Of a stretch of 24,174 nucleotides of DNA, positions 7,867 to 15,587 are shown piece after piece. Numbering within the stretch: the first letter of the stretch is position 1; every line of letters begins with the position of its first letter. The notes under the pieces are model-generated. The model was not told where the DNA came from. It searched no databases and saw only the letters and a program-made list of their open reading frames with translations. Source of the stretch: JAEZKC01 sp046538945 (GTDB lineage: Bacteria > Fibrobacterota > Chitinivibrionia > Chitinivibrionales > Chitinispirillaceae). Location of the stretch: contig JBKHHW010000036.1 of assembly GCA_046538945.1 (NCBI GenBank), forward strand, positions 1 to 24,174, read 5' to 3'. A program made the position numbers and the translations under genes.

Positions 7867-8062
7867 ACCGCCTTCCCGCAACCCTCCTGTTTTCAACGAC
7901 TTGCGCGCCGAAACCGTCTCCTCCGGGAAAGTGAACTCCAGAGCATTTCAGGTGATCCGCCTTCCTCCCTCGTTTACTGAAGAATCAGTTCCCCGCTAAC
8001 TCCTTTTCTCACAATCAATTGTCATTTCCGCCATTTTCGCCTCGCCCTGCACCCTCTCCCCG

Positions 8063-8078
8063 CGGCACGCTTATTGCC
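8063..8078 (+). promoter_or_regulatory. Sigma-54 promoter for the exopolysaccharide operon
   Basis: CGGCACGCTTATTGCC matches the core GGCACG-N4-TTGC exactly. GG (8064-8065) and GC (8076-8077) are 10 bases apart; only the flanking T and W positions differ. It predicts a start near 8089 and a leader of about 115 bases before the Wza-like gene. Confidence 0.75.
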
Positions 8079-8092
8079 TTTCTGATGAGGTG

Positions 8093-8120
8093 TCCCCAAG
8101 TGCACAGGGCTGCACGGGGA
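8093..8120 (+). promoter_or_regulatory. Strong hairpin at the predicted 5' end of the exopolysaccharide mRNA
   Basis: TCCCC (8093-8097), a 2-base AA bulge, GTGCA (8100-8104), a six-base loop, TGCAC (8111-8115) and GGGGA (8116-8120) make a 10-bp stem. No T-run follows, so it is not an intrinsic terminator. Placed four bases after the predicted transcription start, it could stabilise the mRNA or act as a regulatory leader. No known riboswitch class was recognised. Confidence 0.5.
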
Positions 8121-8203
8121 GCAGCTAAATGTAACAGGCAACAGTCAGGGGGGGGGCGGACCCGGATCTGGTTTGTGTTTTTTTTCCGCTCAGGGGGGTA
8201 GAG

Positions 8204-8893
8204 ATGAAGAACCGCACGATGGGAAAAGGTATGGCGGGTGCGGTGCTGGGGTTGTCGGCGCTGCTGTTTCTGGGATGCGCACCGGTACTGGAGGGAAACG
8301 GGGAGCTGGTGGTGAAGAGCGACTACACGGAGAAGCAGGATCCGTTCGTGCCCGGTGACGGGCTGCGTATCACGGTTTTCCCCGATACGGCTCATTTCCT
8401 CAACGGGGTATATCCCATAGACCTGGAGGGCTACATCTCCCTTCCGCTTCTGGGGAGATTCCAGGTGAGCGCGATGTCCACCCGGCAGTTCACCGAGTTC
8501 ATAAAAAACTCCTACGCTCAGTACATGCGTTTTCCGGAGGTGCAGGTGACCCCTCTTATACGGGTCAGTATGCTGGGGGGATTCGCCAGGCCGGGCCTCT
8601 ATTATATAGAGCCTCAGCGTTCTCTCTGGGATCTGGTGTACATTGCGGGTGGGCCCTCCCACGAGGAGGGGCTTCACAAGATGCGCCTGGAGAGAGACAA
8701 GAGGATTATCTCCGGGGATCTCATCCCCTACTACCAGACCGGCCAGTCGCTGAGCAGTCTGGGGGTGAAGTCCGGGGATCAGATCTGGACTCCCAACGAT
8801 CCCGAGCGGACTGTGTGGGATCTGGTTGTCGGGGATATACTTCCCGTTGCCACATTCATCATGTCCCTCTATGTAACAATGATCAGAAACTAG
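8204..8893 (+). CDS. Wza-like polysaccharide export lipoprotein
   Basis: This is an outer-membrane polysaccharide export protein of the Poly_export/SLBB family, expected to form the channel through which the exopolysaccharide leaves the cell. A lipoprotein signal ends in LFLGC with the lipidated Cys at 25. Residues about 45-115 (PGDGLRITVFPDTAHFLNGVYPIDLEGYISLPLLG) are the Poly_export domain. One SLBB-like segment follows (VSMLGGFARPGLYYIEPQRSLWDLVYIAGGP). The last about 20 residues are hydrophobic (VGDILPVATFIMSLYVTMI) and could form the membrane-spanning helix. At 229 aa it is much shorter than E. coli Wza, with fewer SLBB repeats. GGGGGG lies about seven bases before the ATG. It is first in the operon, 44 bases ahead of the kinase gene. 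Confidence 0.88.
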   Translation: MKNRTMGKGMAGAVLGLSALLFLGCAPVLEGNGELVVKSDYTEKQDPFVPGDGLRITVFPDTAHFLNGVYPIDLEGYISLPLLGRFQVSAMSTRQFTEFIKNSYAQYMRFPEVQVTPLIRVSMLGGFARPGLYYIEPQRSLWDLVYIAGGPSHEEGLHKMRLERDKRIISGDLIPYYQTGQSLSSLGVKSGDQIWTPNDPERTVWDLVVGDILPVATFIMSLYVTMIRN

Positions 8894-8937
8894 TGGCGCG
8901 CTCTGCGCAGAACAACTGCATATAAGCGAGGTGAGAG

Positions 8938-11265
8938 GTGAGTCTTTCAAAGAGAGGAAATTCCGGTCCGGACAATTCAGGGATACACTGGGAACACTAC
9001 CTTCATCTGATTATCAGGAAGGTTTGGTTCATTCTCCCTGTGATGGTGGTGGTCATGGTTTTGTGGGTTCTGGTTCTGGCCAGAATGGGGATGCTCCAGC
9101 CGGAGCTCGAGGCCCAGGCGGTTCTGCGCTTCGAGGACCCGGACAATCTCAGTGCGGTCGACGAGCGGGTGGGGGATGATCCGGAAAGCCGCGCGGTTCT
9201 GGTAACCAGCAGATCATTTCTGGAGGATGTGGTGAGAAAGCTCTCCCTTCAGCTCACCACCAGGGAAGTACCCCGGTCTTCCGTGTTCGATTCCATCGCG
9301 GTGAAAACCGACGCGCTCACCGGCTCCTACTCCCTTGAGGTGGAGGATGGGAACTATGTCATTCTCTACAGCAACCGCTCCGCGGGTATAGAAGACAAGG
9401 AGATAGGGAGGGGGAAAGTGGATAGGCTGGATACGCTCGCACTCCAGGGGCTCTTTGTCCGATTCACAGAGGGATACCGGGAGGAGCCGTCCAGTTTCCA
9501 ATTCGGAGTACGGCGGGTGCGTGATGCGGTGGACATGATTTCAAGCAGCATGAATGTCCGTTTGAGCGAGCCCTCGGGCACCATCATGACTATTACCATG
9601 GCGGGCAGGGACTACGCCCTGATAACGGAGATCGTCAACACCGTGGCCCGGGACTACGTAAGGGAGAATTCATCCAGCAAGAAGAGCAGAAAAGAGGAGA
9701 TTCTGGCCATACTGGAAAAGCAGCTCGAAACGGCCAGAAGTGCCATGCAGAGTTCCGAAGCGGCGCTGAGAAATTTCCGGGACGCCAATCCCACCGTGGG
9801 GCTCCCCGACGCCATGCTGCCCCCCAACATGATGGGCGAGCTCAGGGAGAGTGAAGCGGACCTGCGTTCCCATGTCCTTCAGGCGCGCAGTCTTCAGCAA
9901 CGCTACCGGGCAGCGGGAAGCTCAAACCGCCTCCCCGTACTCAATGAGATTATTGCCTTTTTGAACAGACACCAGGCCGCCACCGCCTCGGCGCTGCAGT
10001 CGGAGTTTAACGACCTGGCCTCTCAGCAGCGCATGTACGACTCGGCCTATTCACCCACTCATCCTTTCGTGAGGGAAAACCAGAACAAGCTGAGGCGCCT
10101 GGGGGAGAAGGTCGCCGATGCCCTGAACAGCCTCACCAGTGATCTTCAGCGCAGGGTGGGGGAAAACGAAAACAAGATAAACAGCCTTCACCGCGACCTG
10201 GCCTCCCTTCCCGCAAAGGAGATCCAGTACTCAAACCTTCAGCGCAGATACGAAGTCAACGCGGAGATCTACGCGGAGGTGCTGGGCCGCTACAACGAGG
10301 CCAGGATAGCCGGTTCGGTGGATGTGGGAGACGTGTCACTGATTGATCTTGCGGTGGAACCTGAAGGAAATCCCGATTTTCGCATACTGATCATGGTGGT
10401 CGGAGCCGGTCTGTTCTTCAGCATGATGGCGGGGGTGGGCCCCGTTCTGGTACTCGATTTTTTCGACCGGCGCGCCCGCACCGAAAAGGACCTCCAGCGT
10501 CTCACCCACCTTCTTCTTCTGGAATCCATACCCATAAAGGGGCGCTGGGAGCAGAGAGTGCCCAGCACCGACACTGGAGGAATCGACCCCAAGCTGGTAT
10601 CTGCCGACTATTCCCACAATTTCGTGGACGAGACCTACCGGTCGCTGAGAACCAAGATCCTGCTCAGCCTCTTTGACGAAAAGAAGAAGCGCATTCTGGT
10701 CACCAGCCTCAACATGGGGGAGGGGAAATCCTTCACCACCTCCAATCTGGCGATCACCATGGCCCAGCAGGACCTGCGCACGGTTCTCATAGACGGCGAT
10801 CTGAGGCGGGGAATCCAGCACCGCGCTTTCGGGCTGGATAAAAAGCCGGGGCTCTCGAATCTGCTCATGAACCGCGACGGTGTCGATCCGGCGATGCTCG
10901 AGGAGGCTCTGCGCCGCACCCACATACCCAATCTTCATCTTCTGCCAAGCGGGGTATCGGTTCCCAACTCCGCCGAACTGATCAACACTCAGCGGTTCAG
11001 AGACATGCTCAAGGCTCTTTCGGAGCGTTTCGATGTGATCATCATGGACACTCCGCCTCTGGCGGTAACCACCGATGCGGTGGGTATCCAGGACTCTTTC
11101 CACCGCTATGTGGTGGTGGTGAGAGCGGGATCGACCAACATCTCCCATCTGAACAAGAAAATAAACGAGTATCCGGGGCTCAGGAAAAAGGTACTGGGGC
11201 TTGTTTTTAACGGCGCCCCCTACAAGCGGCCGGAATACTATCAGTACAACAGCTACAGGTATTAG
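8938..11265 (+). CDS. Wzc-like polysaccharide co-polymerase / bacterial tyrosine kinase
   Basis: This is an inner-membrane chain-length regulator fused to a BY-type tyrosine kinase, which controls polymer length and export together with the Wza-like channel. The order is a short cytoplasmic N-terminus, TM1 (about 31-50), a long periplasmic region with coiled-coil stretches (about 230-300 and 360-450), TM2 (about 481-505), then the kinase. The kinase shows Walker A as NMGEGKS (about 592-598), Walker A' as VLIDGDLRRG (from 616) and Walker B as VIIMDTPP (about 700). The C-terminal tail, YKRPEYYQYNSYRY, is the usual autophosphorylated Tyr cluster. The length (775 aa) fits Wzc. It starts at GTG 8938 behind GAGGTGA. 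The next gene follows after only three bases, so translation is likely coupled. Confidence 0.9.
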   Translation: MSLSKRGNSGPDNSGIHWEHYLHLIIRKVWFILPVMVVVMVLWVLVLARMGMLQPELEAQAVLRFEDPDNLSAVDERVGDDPESRAVLVTSRSFLEDVVRKLSLQLTTREVPRSSVFDSIAVKTDALTGSYSLEVEDGNYVILYSNRSAGIEDKEIGRGKVDRLDTLALQGLFVRFTEGYREEPSSFQFGVRRVRDAVDMISSSMNVRLSEPSGTIMTITMAGRDYALITEIVNTVARDYVRENSSSKKSRKEEILAILEKQLETARSAMQSSEAALRNFRDANPTVGLPDAMLPPNMMGELRESEADLRSHVLQARSLQQRYRAAGSSNRLPVLNEIIAFLNRHQAATASALQSEFNDLASQQRMYDSAYSPTHPFVRENQNKLRRLGEKVADALNSLTSDLQRRVGENENKINSLHRDLASLPAKEIQYSNLQRRYEVNAEIYAEVLGRYNEARIAGSVDVGDVSLIDLAVEPEGNPDFRILIMVVGAGLFFSMMAGVGPVLVLDFFDRRARTEKDLQRLTHLLLLESIPIKGRWEQRVPSTDTGGIDPKLVSADYSHNFVDETYRSLRTKILLSLFDEKKKRILVTSLNMGEGKSFTTSNLAITMAQQDLRTVLIDGDLRRGIQHRAFGLDKKPGLSNLLMNRDGVDPAMLEEALRRTHIPNLHLLPSGVSVPNSAELINTQRFRDMLKALSERFDVIIMDTPPLAVTTDAVGIQDSFHRYVVVVRAGSTNISHLNKKINEYPGLRKKVLGLVFNGAPYKRPEYYQYNSYRY

Positions 11266-11268
11266 AGT

Positions 11269-13257
11269 ATGTGCGGAATAACAGGCATCTACAACTGCGA
11301 CCCCGCGTTCAGGGCCGACAGGGATCTTCTCCGGGCGATGACCGGTTCACTCTCTCACCGGGGACCCGATGACCAGGGGTTTTATTTCGGGGAGGGCGTG
11401 GGGCTGGGGCAGCGCCGGCTGAGCATCATCGATATCGCCGGTGGGAAGCAGCCCGTGCACAACGAGGACAGAAGTGTCTGGACCGTCTTCAACGGGGAGA
11501 TCTTCAACTATCTGGAACTGATGGATCTGCTCAAGGCCAGAGGGCACCGGTTCTACACCCGCAGCGACACGGAAGTGCTGGTGCATCTGTATGAGGAATA
11601 CGGAGAATCCTTTGTGGAGAAGTGCAACGGCCAGTTTGCGATCGCGGTGTGGGACAGCAGACGCCGCAGGCTTGTTCTTGCCCGGGACAGAGCCGGGATC
11701 CGTCCCCTTTACTATACGGTTCTTGAAAACGGCACGGTTCTGTTCGGGTCTGAAATCAAGGCTCTGTTTTCCTGCCCGGAGGTGAAGCGGGGGATCGATC
11801 TGGTTGCGCTCGAGCAGATTTTCACCCTATGGGTCACGGTTCCGCCCAGAACCATTTTCAGCGGAGTGAAGGAGCTTGCTCCCGGGTGTATCGCCCGGAT
11901 CGGCACGGAGGGAACGAGAGTTCAGCGGTACTGGAAACACAGCTTTCCCGACCGCGACGGATATGAGGAGAGACCGCTTTCTTTCTATACCGCAAGGCTG
12001 CGGGAGCTGATGGCTTCCGCGGTGGACCTGCGGCTCCGGGCGGACGTGCCGGTGGCGGCGTACCTCAGCGGCGGACTCGATTCATCCATCATTACCGCTC
12101 TTGCCAGGAGGCATCACACAAACGACCTTCTCACCTTCTCTGTGGCATTCCGCGACGGGGCATTCGATGAGCGCAAATACCAGCAGATGATGGCCTCCAG
12201 ACTGGGAACGGACCACCGCATGGTGGAGGTCGACTACCAGGACATAAGCGATCTGTTCGGGAAAGTGGTCTACCATGCCGAAAGTCCCATGATCCGCACA
12301 GCCCCCGCCCCTCTTTTCGCCCTTTCAAGACTTGTGCGGGAAAACGGGATAAAGGTCGTTCTCACCGGCGAGGGGGCGGATGAGGTTTTCGGCGGCTACG
12401 GCATTTTCAAAGAGAGCCGGATCCGCCGTTTCTGGGCCCGCGTTCCGGACTCACAAATAAGAGCAAGGCTTCTGGGGCGGGTGTACCCCTTCGTGGCCGG
12501 AACAAACAGATCCGGCGCATTCTGGCAGATGTTCTTCAAGCGGGGACTCACCGATACCGAAAATCCCTACTACTCCCACATTCTGCGCTGGAGCAACACC
12601 TCGAGACTGAAGAGATTTCTCTCAAAGGACATCCGGGAAAGCTTCGACCAGGAGCATCACGTGTTTGGAGAACTGGAGAACTATCTTGATCCGGATATGC
12701 ACCGATGGGATCCCTTCTGTCAGGCTCAGTATCTGGAGCTGGTCCTTTTCATGTCCGGTTACCTGCTTTCATCCCAGGGGGACCGCATGATGATGGGCAA
12801 TTCGGTCGAGGGCCGTTTTCCTTTCCTCGACTACCGGGTGATGGAGTTCGCCCACAGCATGCCCCCCCGGCTCAAGCTCAACGTGCTGAATGAGAAGTAC
12901 ATACTGAAAAAAGCTTTCGGGGAGCTTGTCCCGGAGGAGATATGCCTCAGACCCAAGCAGCCCTACAGAGCTCCCATTGCCCGCTGTTTCACCCCGGTGA
13001 ACGACAACACCTCCTCGCTCATGTTCACCAGGCAGTATCTGGAGAACTCCTCTCTTTTCGACATTCAGGGTGTAACGAATCTGATGACCAAGATAGAGAG
13101 CGGAGACGGGCAGGTAAACGAGGTGGAGAACATGGCTGTCGCGGCAATCGCCTCAACTCAGCTTCTTCATCACCATTTTCTGCAGGATTCCCCACCACTC
13201 TCTCATGCAAAGGGAGACATTTCTGTAGCGGATGAAACCGGCGAAAAGGAGTGCTGA
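11269..13257 (+). CDS. asnB: Glutamine-dependent amidotransferase, asparagine synthetase B type
   Basis: This is a glutamine-hydrolysing asparagine synthetase-like enzyme. The N-terminal class II glutaminase domain starts MCGITGIYN with nucleophile Cys2 and shows LSHRGPDDQGF and FNGEIFNY. The C-terminal ATP-pyrophosphatase domain has the PP-loop LSGGLDSS at about 265-272, followed by VVLTGEGADEVFGGY. Both active sites look complete. At 662 aa it matches the longer AsnB proteins common in exopolysaccharide clusters, where they are suspected of amidating a sugar acid or other acceptor rather than making free asparagine. It starts three bases after the kinase stop, clearly in the same operon. 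The ribosome site is weak, which supports translational coupling. Confidence 0.9.
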   Translation: MCGITGIYNCDPAFRADRDLLRAMTGSLSHRGPDDQGFYFGEGVGLGQRRLSIIDIAGGKQPVHNEDRSVWTVFNGEIFNYLELMDLLKARGHRFYTRSDTEVLVHLYEEYGESFVEKCNGQFAIAVWDSRRRRLVLARDRAGIRPLYYTVLENGTVLFGSEIKALFSCPEVKRGIDLVALEQIFTLWVTVPPRTIFSGVKELAPGCIARIGTEGTRVQRYWKHSFPDRDGYEERPLSFYTARLRELMASAVDLRLRADVPVAAYLSGGLDSSIITALARRHHTNDLLTFSVAFRDGAFDERKYQQMMASRLGTDHRMVEVDYQDISDLFGKVVYHAESPMIRTAPAPLFALSRLVRENGIKVVLTGEGADEVFGGYGIFKESRIRRFWARVPDSQIRARLLGRVYPFVAGTNRSGAFWQMFFKRGLTDTENPYYSHILRWSNTSRLKRFLSKDIRESFDQEHHVFGELENYLDPDMHRWDPFCQAQYLELVLFMSGYLLSSQGDRMMMGNSVEGRFPFLDYRVMEFAHSMPPRLKLNVLNEKYILKKAFGELVPEEICLRPKQPYRAPIARCFTPVNDNTSSLMFTRQYLENSSLFDIQGVTNLMTKIESGDGQVNEVENMAVAAIASTQLLHHHFLQDSPPLSHAKGDISVADETGEKEC

Positions 13258-13284
13258 GCCGCTTCCATACGCCCCCGGTTTCCA

Positions 13285-13300
13285 TGGCAGACTCTTTGCT
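13285..13300 (+). promoter_or_regulatory. Possible internal sigma-54 promoter before the last exopolysaccharide gene
   Basis: TGGCAGACTCTTTGCT matches TGGCACG-N4-TTGCW in 10 of 12 conserved positions, with GG (13286-13287) and GC (13298-13299) 10 bases apart. It lies in the 101-base gap after asnB, predicting a start near 13311, about 48 bases before ATG 13359. Two ACA-N4-TGT dyads occur just upstream inside asnB (one at 13218-13227). Confidence 0.45.
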
Positions 13301-13358
13301 TTTGGATAGTGCATACAACGGTGTAAAAACAGATGAACCGGATAAACAAGGACGGCCG

Positions 13359-14495
13359 ATGGGAATAGCTCTACTGATTTTTCTGACTGCATGTGCCGTC
13401 GCAGTCATGATATACAGGTACGTGCACAAATCAAGAATGAACCGGTGGCTGGGGCCCTGTCTGAGAAGACATCATGCCTCTTCCCGGAGTCCCGGCAGGC
13501 CGATTCATCTGTACATCGCCTTGTGCAACCGCATGTCGCCGTTCTGGGGAGGCGTCTCCCAGGAGATCGCCGAACACAGAGTGGTCACCTGGTGCAGGGA
13601 ATACACCCGCTTCGCTTCCAACCACGCGGATTCCCGGGGAAAAAAGCCCGTACAGACCATTTTTTACGATGAATCCGACTACAACCCCCGCTTCATAGAC
13701 ACGCTCTACAGAATGTGCCGGGAGGGCATCGCCGATGTGGACATTCTTCTAAATCACCAAAACGATACACCCGAAGGTTTCAGGCGTAAAATAGAGGGTT
13801 TCAGGGACGTTCTGTTTCATCATCACGGACTTCTGCGAAAAGACCGCTACGACAGGATCACCTACGGATTCATTCACGGAAACGGGGCACTCAACAACTG
13901 CCGTCCGGACGGGCGTTTCTGCGGCGTGAACGGGGAATCCTCCATTCTCAAGGAGACCGGATGCTATGCGGACTTCACCTTTCCCTCCGCCCCGGATGTC
14001 ACTCAGCCACCCATCATAAACCAGATCTACTTCGCTTCCGGCTCTTCGCAATACCCTGCCGGTCATGAACAGGGCTACAGGGCGGGAAAGGATTCCTGGT
14101 CGGAGGATAACCTGCTGCTGATCGAGGGCCCCACGGGGCTCAACTGGCGCAACCGCCGTTACGGATTCATGCCCCGGGTGGAGAACGGGGAGATCAGCTA
14201 CCGGCGCCGCTTCACCGAGAACAGGGCGAAACTATGGGTGGAGAGCGCGGTTGCGGTCGAGGGAGCGCCGGATCATCTTTTCATAAAGCTCCACACCTAC
14301 GGTGCTGTGGATTCCACGGTGCGCTACCTTTTCGGAGAATCGGGGATGCACAATCTCTACAGCACTCTTGAAAATGAATTCGGAAAATCGGGAAAGTACG
14401 TACTTCACTACGTTTCCGCCTACGAAATGTACTGCGCCATCAGGTCCCTGTGTCAGGGAACCCCCACCCTGCAGGGCCAGCAGCAGACGGGGTGA
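13359..14495 (+). CDS. Membrane-anchored conserved exopolysaccharide-locus protein, possibly polysaccharide deacetylase-like
   Basis: An N-terminal membrane anchor (residues 2-20, GIALLIFLTACAVAVMIY) precedes a soluble domain of about 330 residues. Conserved-looking segments are HLYIALCNRMSPFWGG (50-65), QTIFYDESDY (99-108), ILLNHQNDT (129-137), and GFIHGNGALNN followed by GRFCGVNGESSILKETGCYADFTFPSAP (170-212). I recall this pattern from uncharacterised proteins encoded beside AsnB in exopolysaccharide clusters. The Asp/His-rich strand ends suggest a NodB/CE4-type metal-dependent deacetylase fold, but the usual TFDDG and HxxxH motifs are not seen, so this is tentative. A GTG at 13251 overlapping asnB is possible. 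ATG 13359 is preferred because AAGGA lies six bases upstream (13348-13352) and it places the anchor at the very N-terminus. It ends the operon. Confidence 0.7.
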   Translation: MGIALLIFLTACAVAVMIYRYVHKSRMNRWLGPCLRRHHASSRSPGRPIHLYIALCNRMSPFWGGVSQEIAEHRVVTWCREYTRFASNHADSRGKKPVQTIFYDESDYNPRFIDTLYRMCREGIADVDILLNHQNDTPEGFRRKIEGFRDVLFHHHGLLRKDRYDRITYGFIHGNGALNNCRPDGRFCGVNGESSILKETGCYADFTFPSAPDVTQPPIINQIYFASGSSQYPAGHEQGYRAGKDSWSEDNLLLIEGPTGLNWRNRRYGFMPRVENGEISYRRRFTENRAKLWVESAVAVEGAPDHLFIKLHTYGAVDSTVRYLFGESGMHNLYSTLENEFGKSGKYVLHYVSAYEMYCAIRSLCQGTPTLQGQQQTG

Positions 14496-14579
14496 GATGA
14501 TTTTTGATTGATGATTTTCGGGGAAGCGGGAATGGGTTTGAATAGCGAACCGCGAAGAGAAAGAGAAAACATCCGAAGC

Positions 14580-14639
14580 AGCATCTCCCGATTTCCGGCA
14601 GCTCAGAATTCGCCTTTCGCCCATCGTCATTCGCCGTTC
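14580..14639 (+). repeat. 60-bp direct repeat, left copy, flanking the toxin-antitoxin cassette
   Basis: The 60 bases are identical to 15432-15491 (offset 852). The repeat begins AGCATCTCCCGATTTCCGGC and ends with ATTCGCC-type motifs. It lies 84 bases after the stop of the exopolysaccharide operon. The flanking bases differ at once on both sides, so the repeat has sharp ends. It has no coding potential I trust. Confidence 0.92.
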
Positions 14640-14723
14640 AAAAGAGAAGTGATAAAACTCAGCGCGCAGACATAATTCGAATTCACTTGCGCAGATGTAT
14701 CCAATTAGATACTTTATACTACG

Positions 14724-15031
14724 TACCGGATCAAGAAAACAAATCATTTCGAGACCTGGCTGCGTAAAATGAAAGATCCGCGAGCCAAAGCGAAAATATA
14801 TTAACCAGAATAAAACGTATTGAATTGGGAAACCTTGGTGACCACAAGGCTCTTGGTGGCGGATTATCCGAATTCCGTATTGCCCATGGTCCCGGGTACC
14901 GCATTTACTTTACCAGATTCAGGGATCAGATCATACTATTGCTTGTTGGCGGCCATAAGTCTTCTCAGCCCAAAGACATAGAAAAGGCAAAACATATCAT
15001 AAAGCAAATCGGAGACTATCGTGAAGACTGA
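14724..15031 (+). pseudogene. Broken RelE/HigB-type toxin gene
   Basis: Two reading frames together rebuild a toxin of the RelE/HigB (phage Gp49-like, PF05973) addiction-module family. Frame one (from 14724) reads YRIKKTNHFETWLRKMKDPR then AKAKI and then stops at TAA 14802. The frame two bases over (from 14801) continues LTRIKRIELGNLGDHKALGG, then GLSEFRIAHGPGYRIYF and LLVGGHKSSQPKDIEKAKHI. Removing one TA pair from the TATA run at about 14797-14801 restores a single frame. In addition no ATG, GTG or TTG precedes the first half in its frame before an upstream TAG at 14706. The gene is therefore probably dead. A shorter product from TTG 14825 (68 aa) would lack the N-terminal helices of the fold. 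Confidence 0.75.
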
Positions 15032-15428
15032 AATCACCGAATTCGACATTTCTGAATACTTATCTGATGAAGAAAGTATTGCTGAATACCTTACCGCCAT
15101 AATGGAGGAAAATGATACCAGAATGCTTCTTTCAGCTATCGGGGATATTGCCAAGGCTAAAGGAATGTCCAAGATCGCCTCTGAAAGCGGACTTGGAAGA
15201 GAAAGTCTTTATAAAGCACTAAATGAAAATGCGAAACCAAGATTTGATACTGTTTTGAAAGTGCTGGAAGCACTCGGAGTCAACATTTCTTTTTCTGCGA
15301 AGCATATTGAAGAGCAGAAACCTGCACGTAGAAAAGCTCGCAGAAAGAAATCAGATAAAAAACTTCCCCCGCCGAAAACCAGCAAACGATTCCGTCCCGG
15401 CATAAGGCAAAAACCCGCCCATCCTTGA
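15021..15428 (+). CDS. HigA-like antitoxin (addiction-module antidote) with basic tail
   Basis: This is a helix-turn-helix antidote protein of the family usually encoded just after HigB/RelE-type toxins; it would bind the toxin and its own promoter. The HTH lies in residues about 49-90 (MSKIASESGLGRESLYKALN, then PRFDTVLKVLEALGVNISF). The acidic N-terminus with FDISEYL is typical. It starts at GTG 15021, with GGAG six bases upstream, and overlaps the toxin stop by 11 bases, the normal order and coupling for this module. Odd feature: residues 98-135 are an added tail rich in Lys, Arg and Pro, whereas the family usually ends soon after the HTH (about 95-100 aa). The stop codon lies three bases before the right-hand 60-bp repeat. 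The gene still looks intact although its toxin is broken. Confidence 0.8.
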   Translation: MKTEITEFDISEYLSDEESIAEYLTAIMEENDTRMLLSAIGDIAKAKGMSKIASESGLGRESLYKALNENAKPRFDTVLKVLEALGVNISFSAKHIEEQKPARRKARRKKSDKKLPPPKTSKRFRPGIRQKPAHP

Positions 15429-15431
15429 CAA

Positions 15432-15491
15432 AGCATCTCCCGATTTCCGGCAGCTCAGAATTCGCCTTTCGCCCATCGTCATTCGCCGTTC
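15432..15491 (+). repeat. 60-bp direct repeat, right copy
   Basis: This is the identical partner of 14580-14639. It starts three bases after the antitoxin stop and ends just before the promoter region of the sigma-54 activator. The pair encloses 792 bases that hold only the toxin-antitoxin module, which suggests insertion or excision through the repeats. Confidence 0.92.
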
Positions 15492-15587
15492 CATACCGAC
15501 CGCAGGCATATAATATCCCCCGCATCCCCTACGAATTGATAAAACGATCAGCGATTACTATTTTTGGTGTTCTTTGGAGATATAAAT

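Noticed and set aside
8081..8130. CTGATGAG followed by a stem in the exopolysaccharide leader, reminiscent of a hammerhead ribozyme core
   Set aside because: The obligatory GAAA and closing stems are absent; the match is eight bases and expected by chance.
8041..8203. Cyclic di-GMP riboswitch in the leader of the exopolysaccharide operon
   Set aside because: Leader has a strong stem but none of the conserved GEMM core bases; no known class recognised.
10336..11148. Long minus-strand open frame inside the Wzc-like gene
   Set aside because: Shadow of the kinase domain caused by codon bias; no motifs.
13251..13358. N-terminal extension of the last exopolysaccharide protein from GTG 13251 overlapping asnB
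   Set aside because: The AAGGAG there abuts the GTG with no spacing, the extra residues are not protein-like, and a better start with ribosome site and N-terminal anchor exists at 13359.
14687..14720. Promoter for the toxin-antitoxin operon (TATACT at 14715-14720)
   Set aside because: No -35 at 16-18 bases; the only TTG-like hexamer is 22 bases away.
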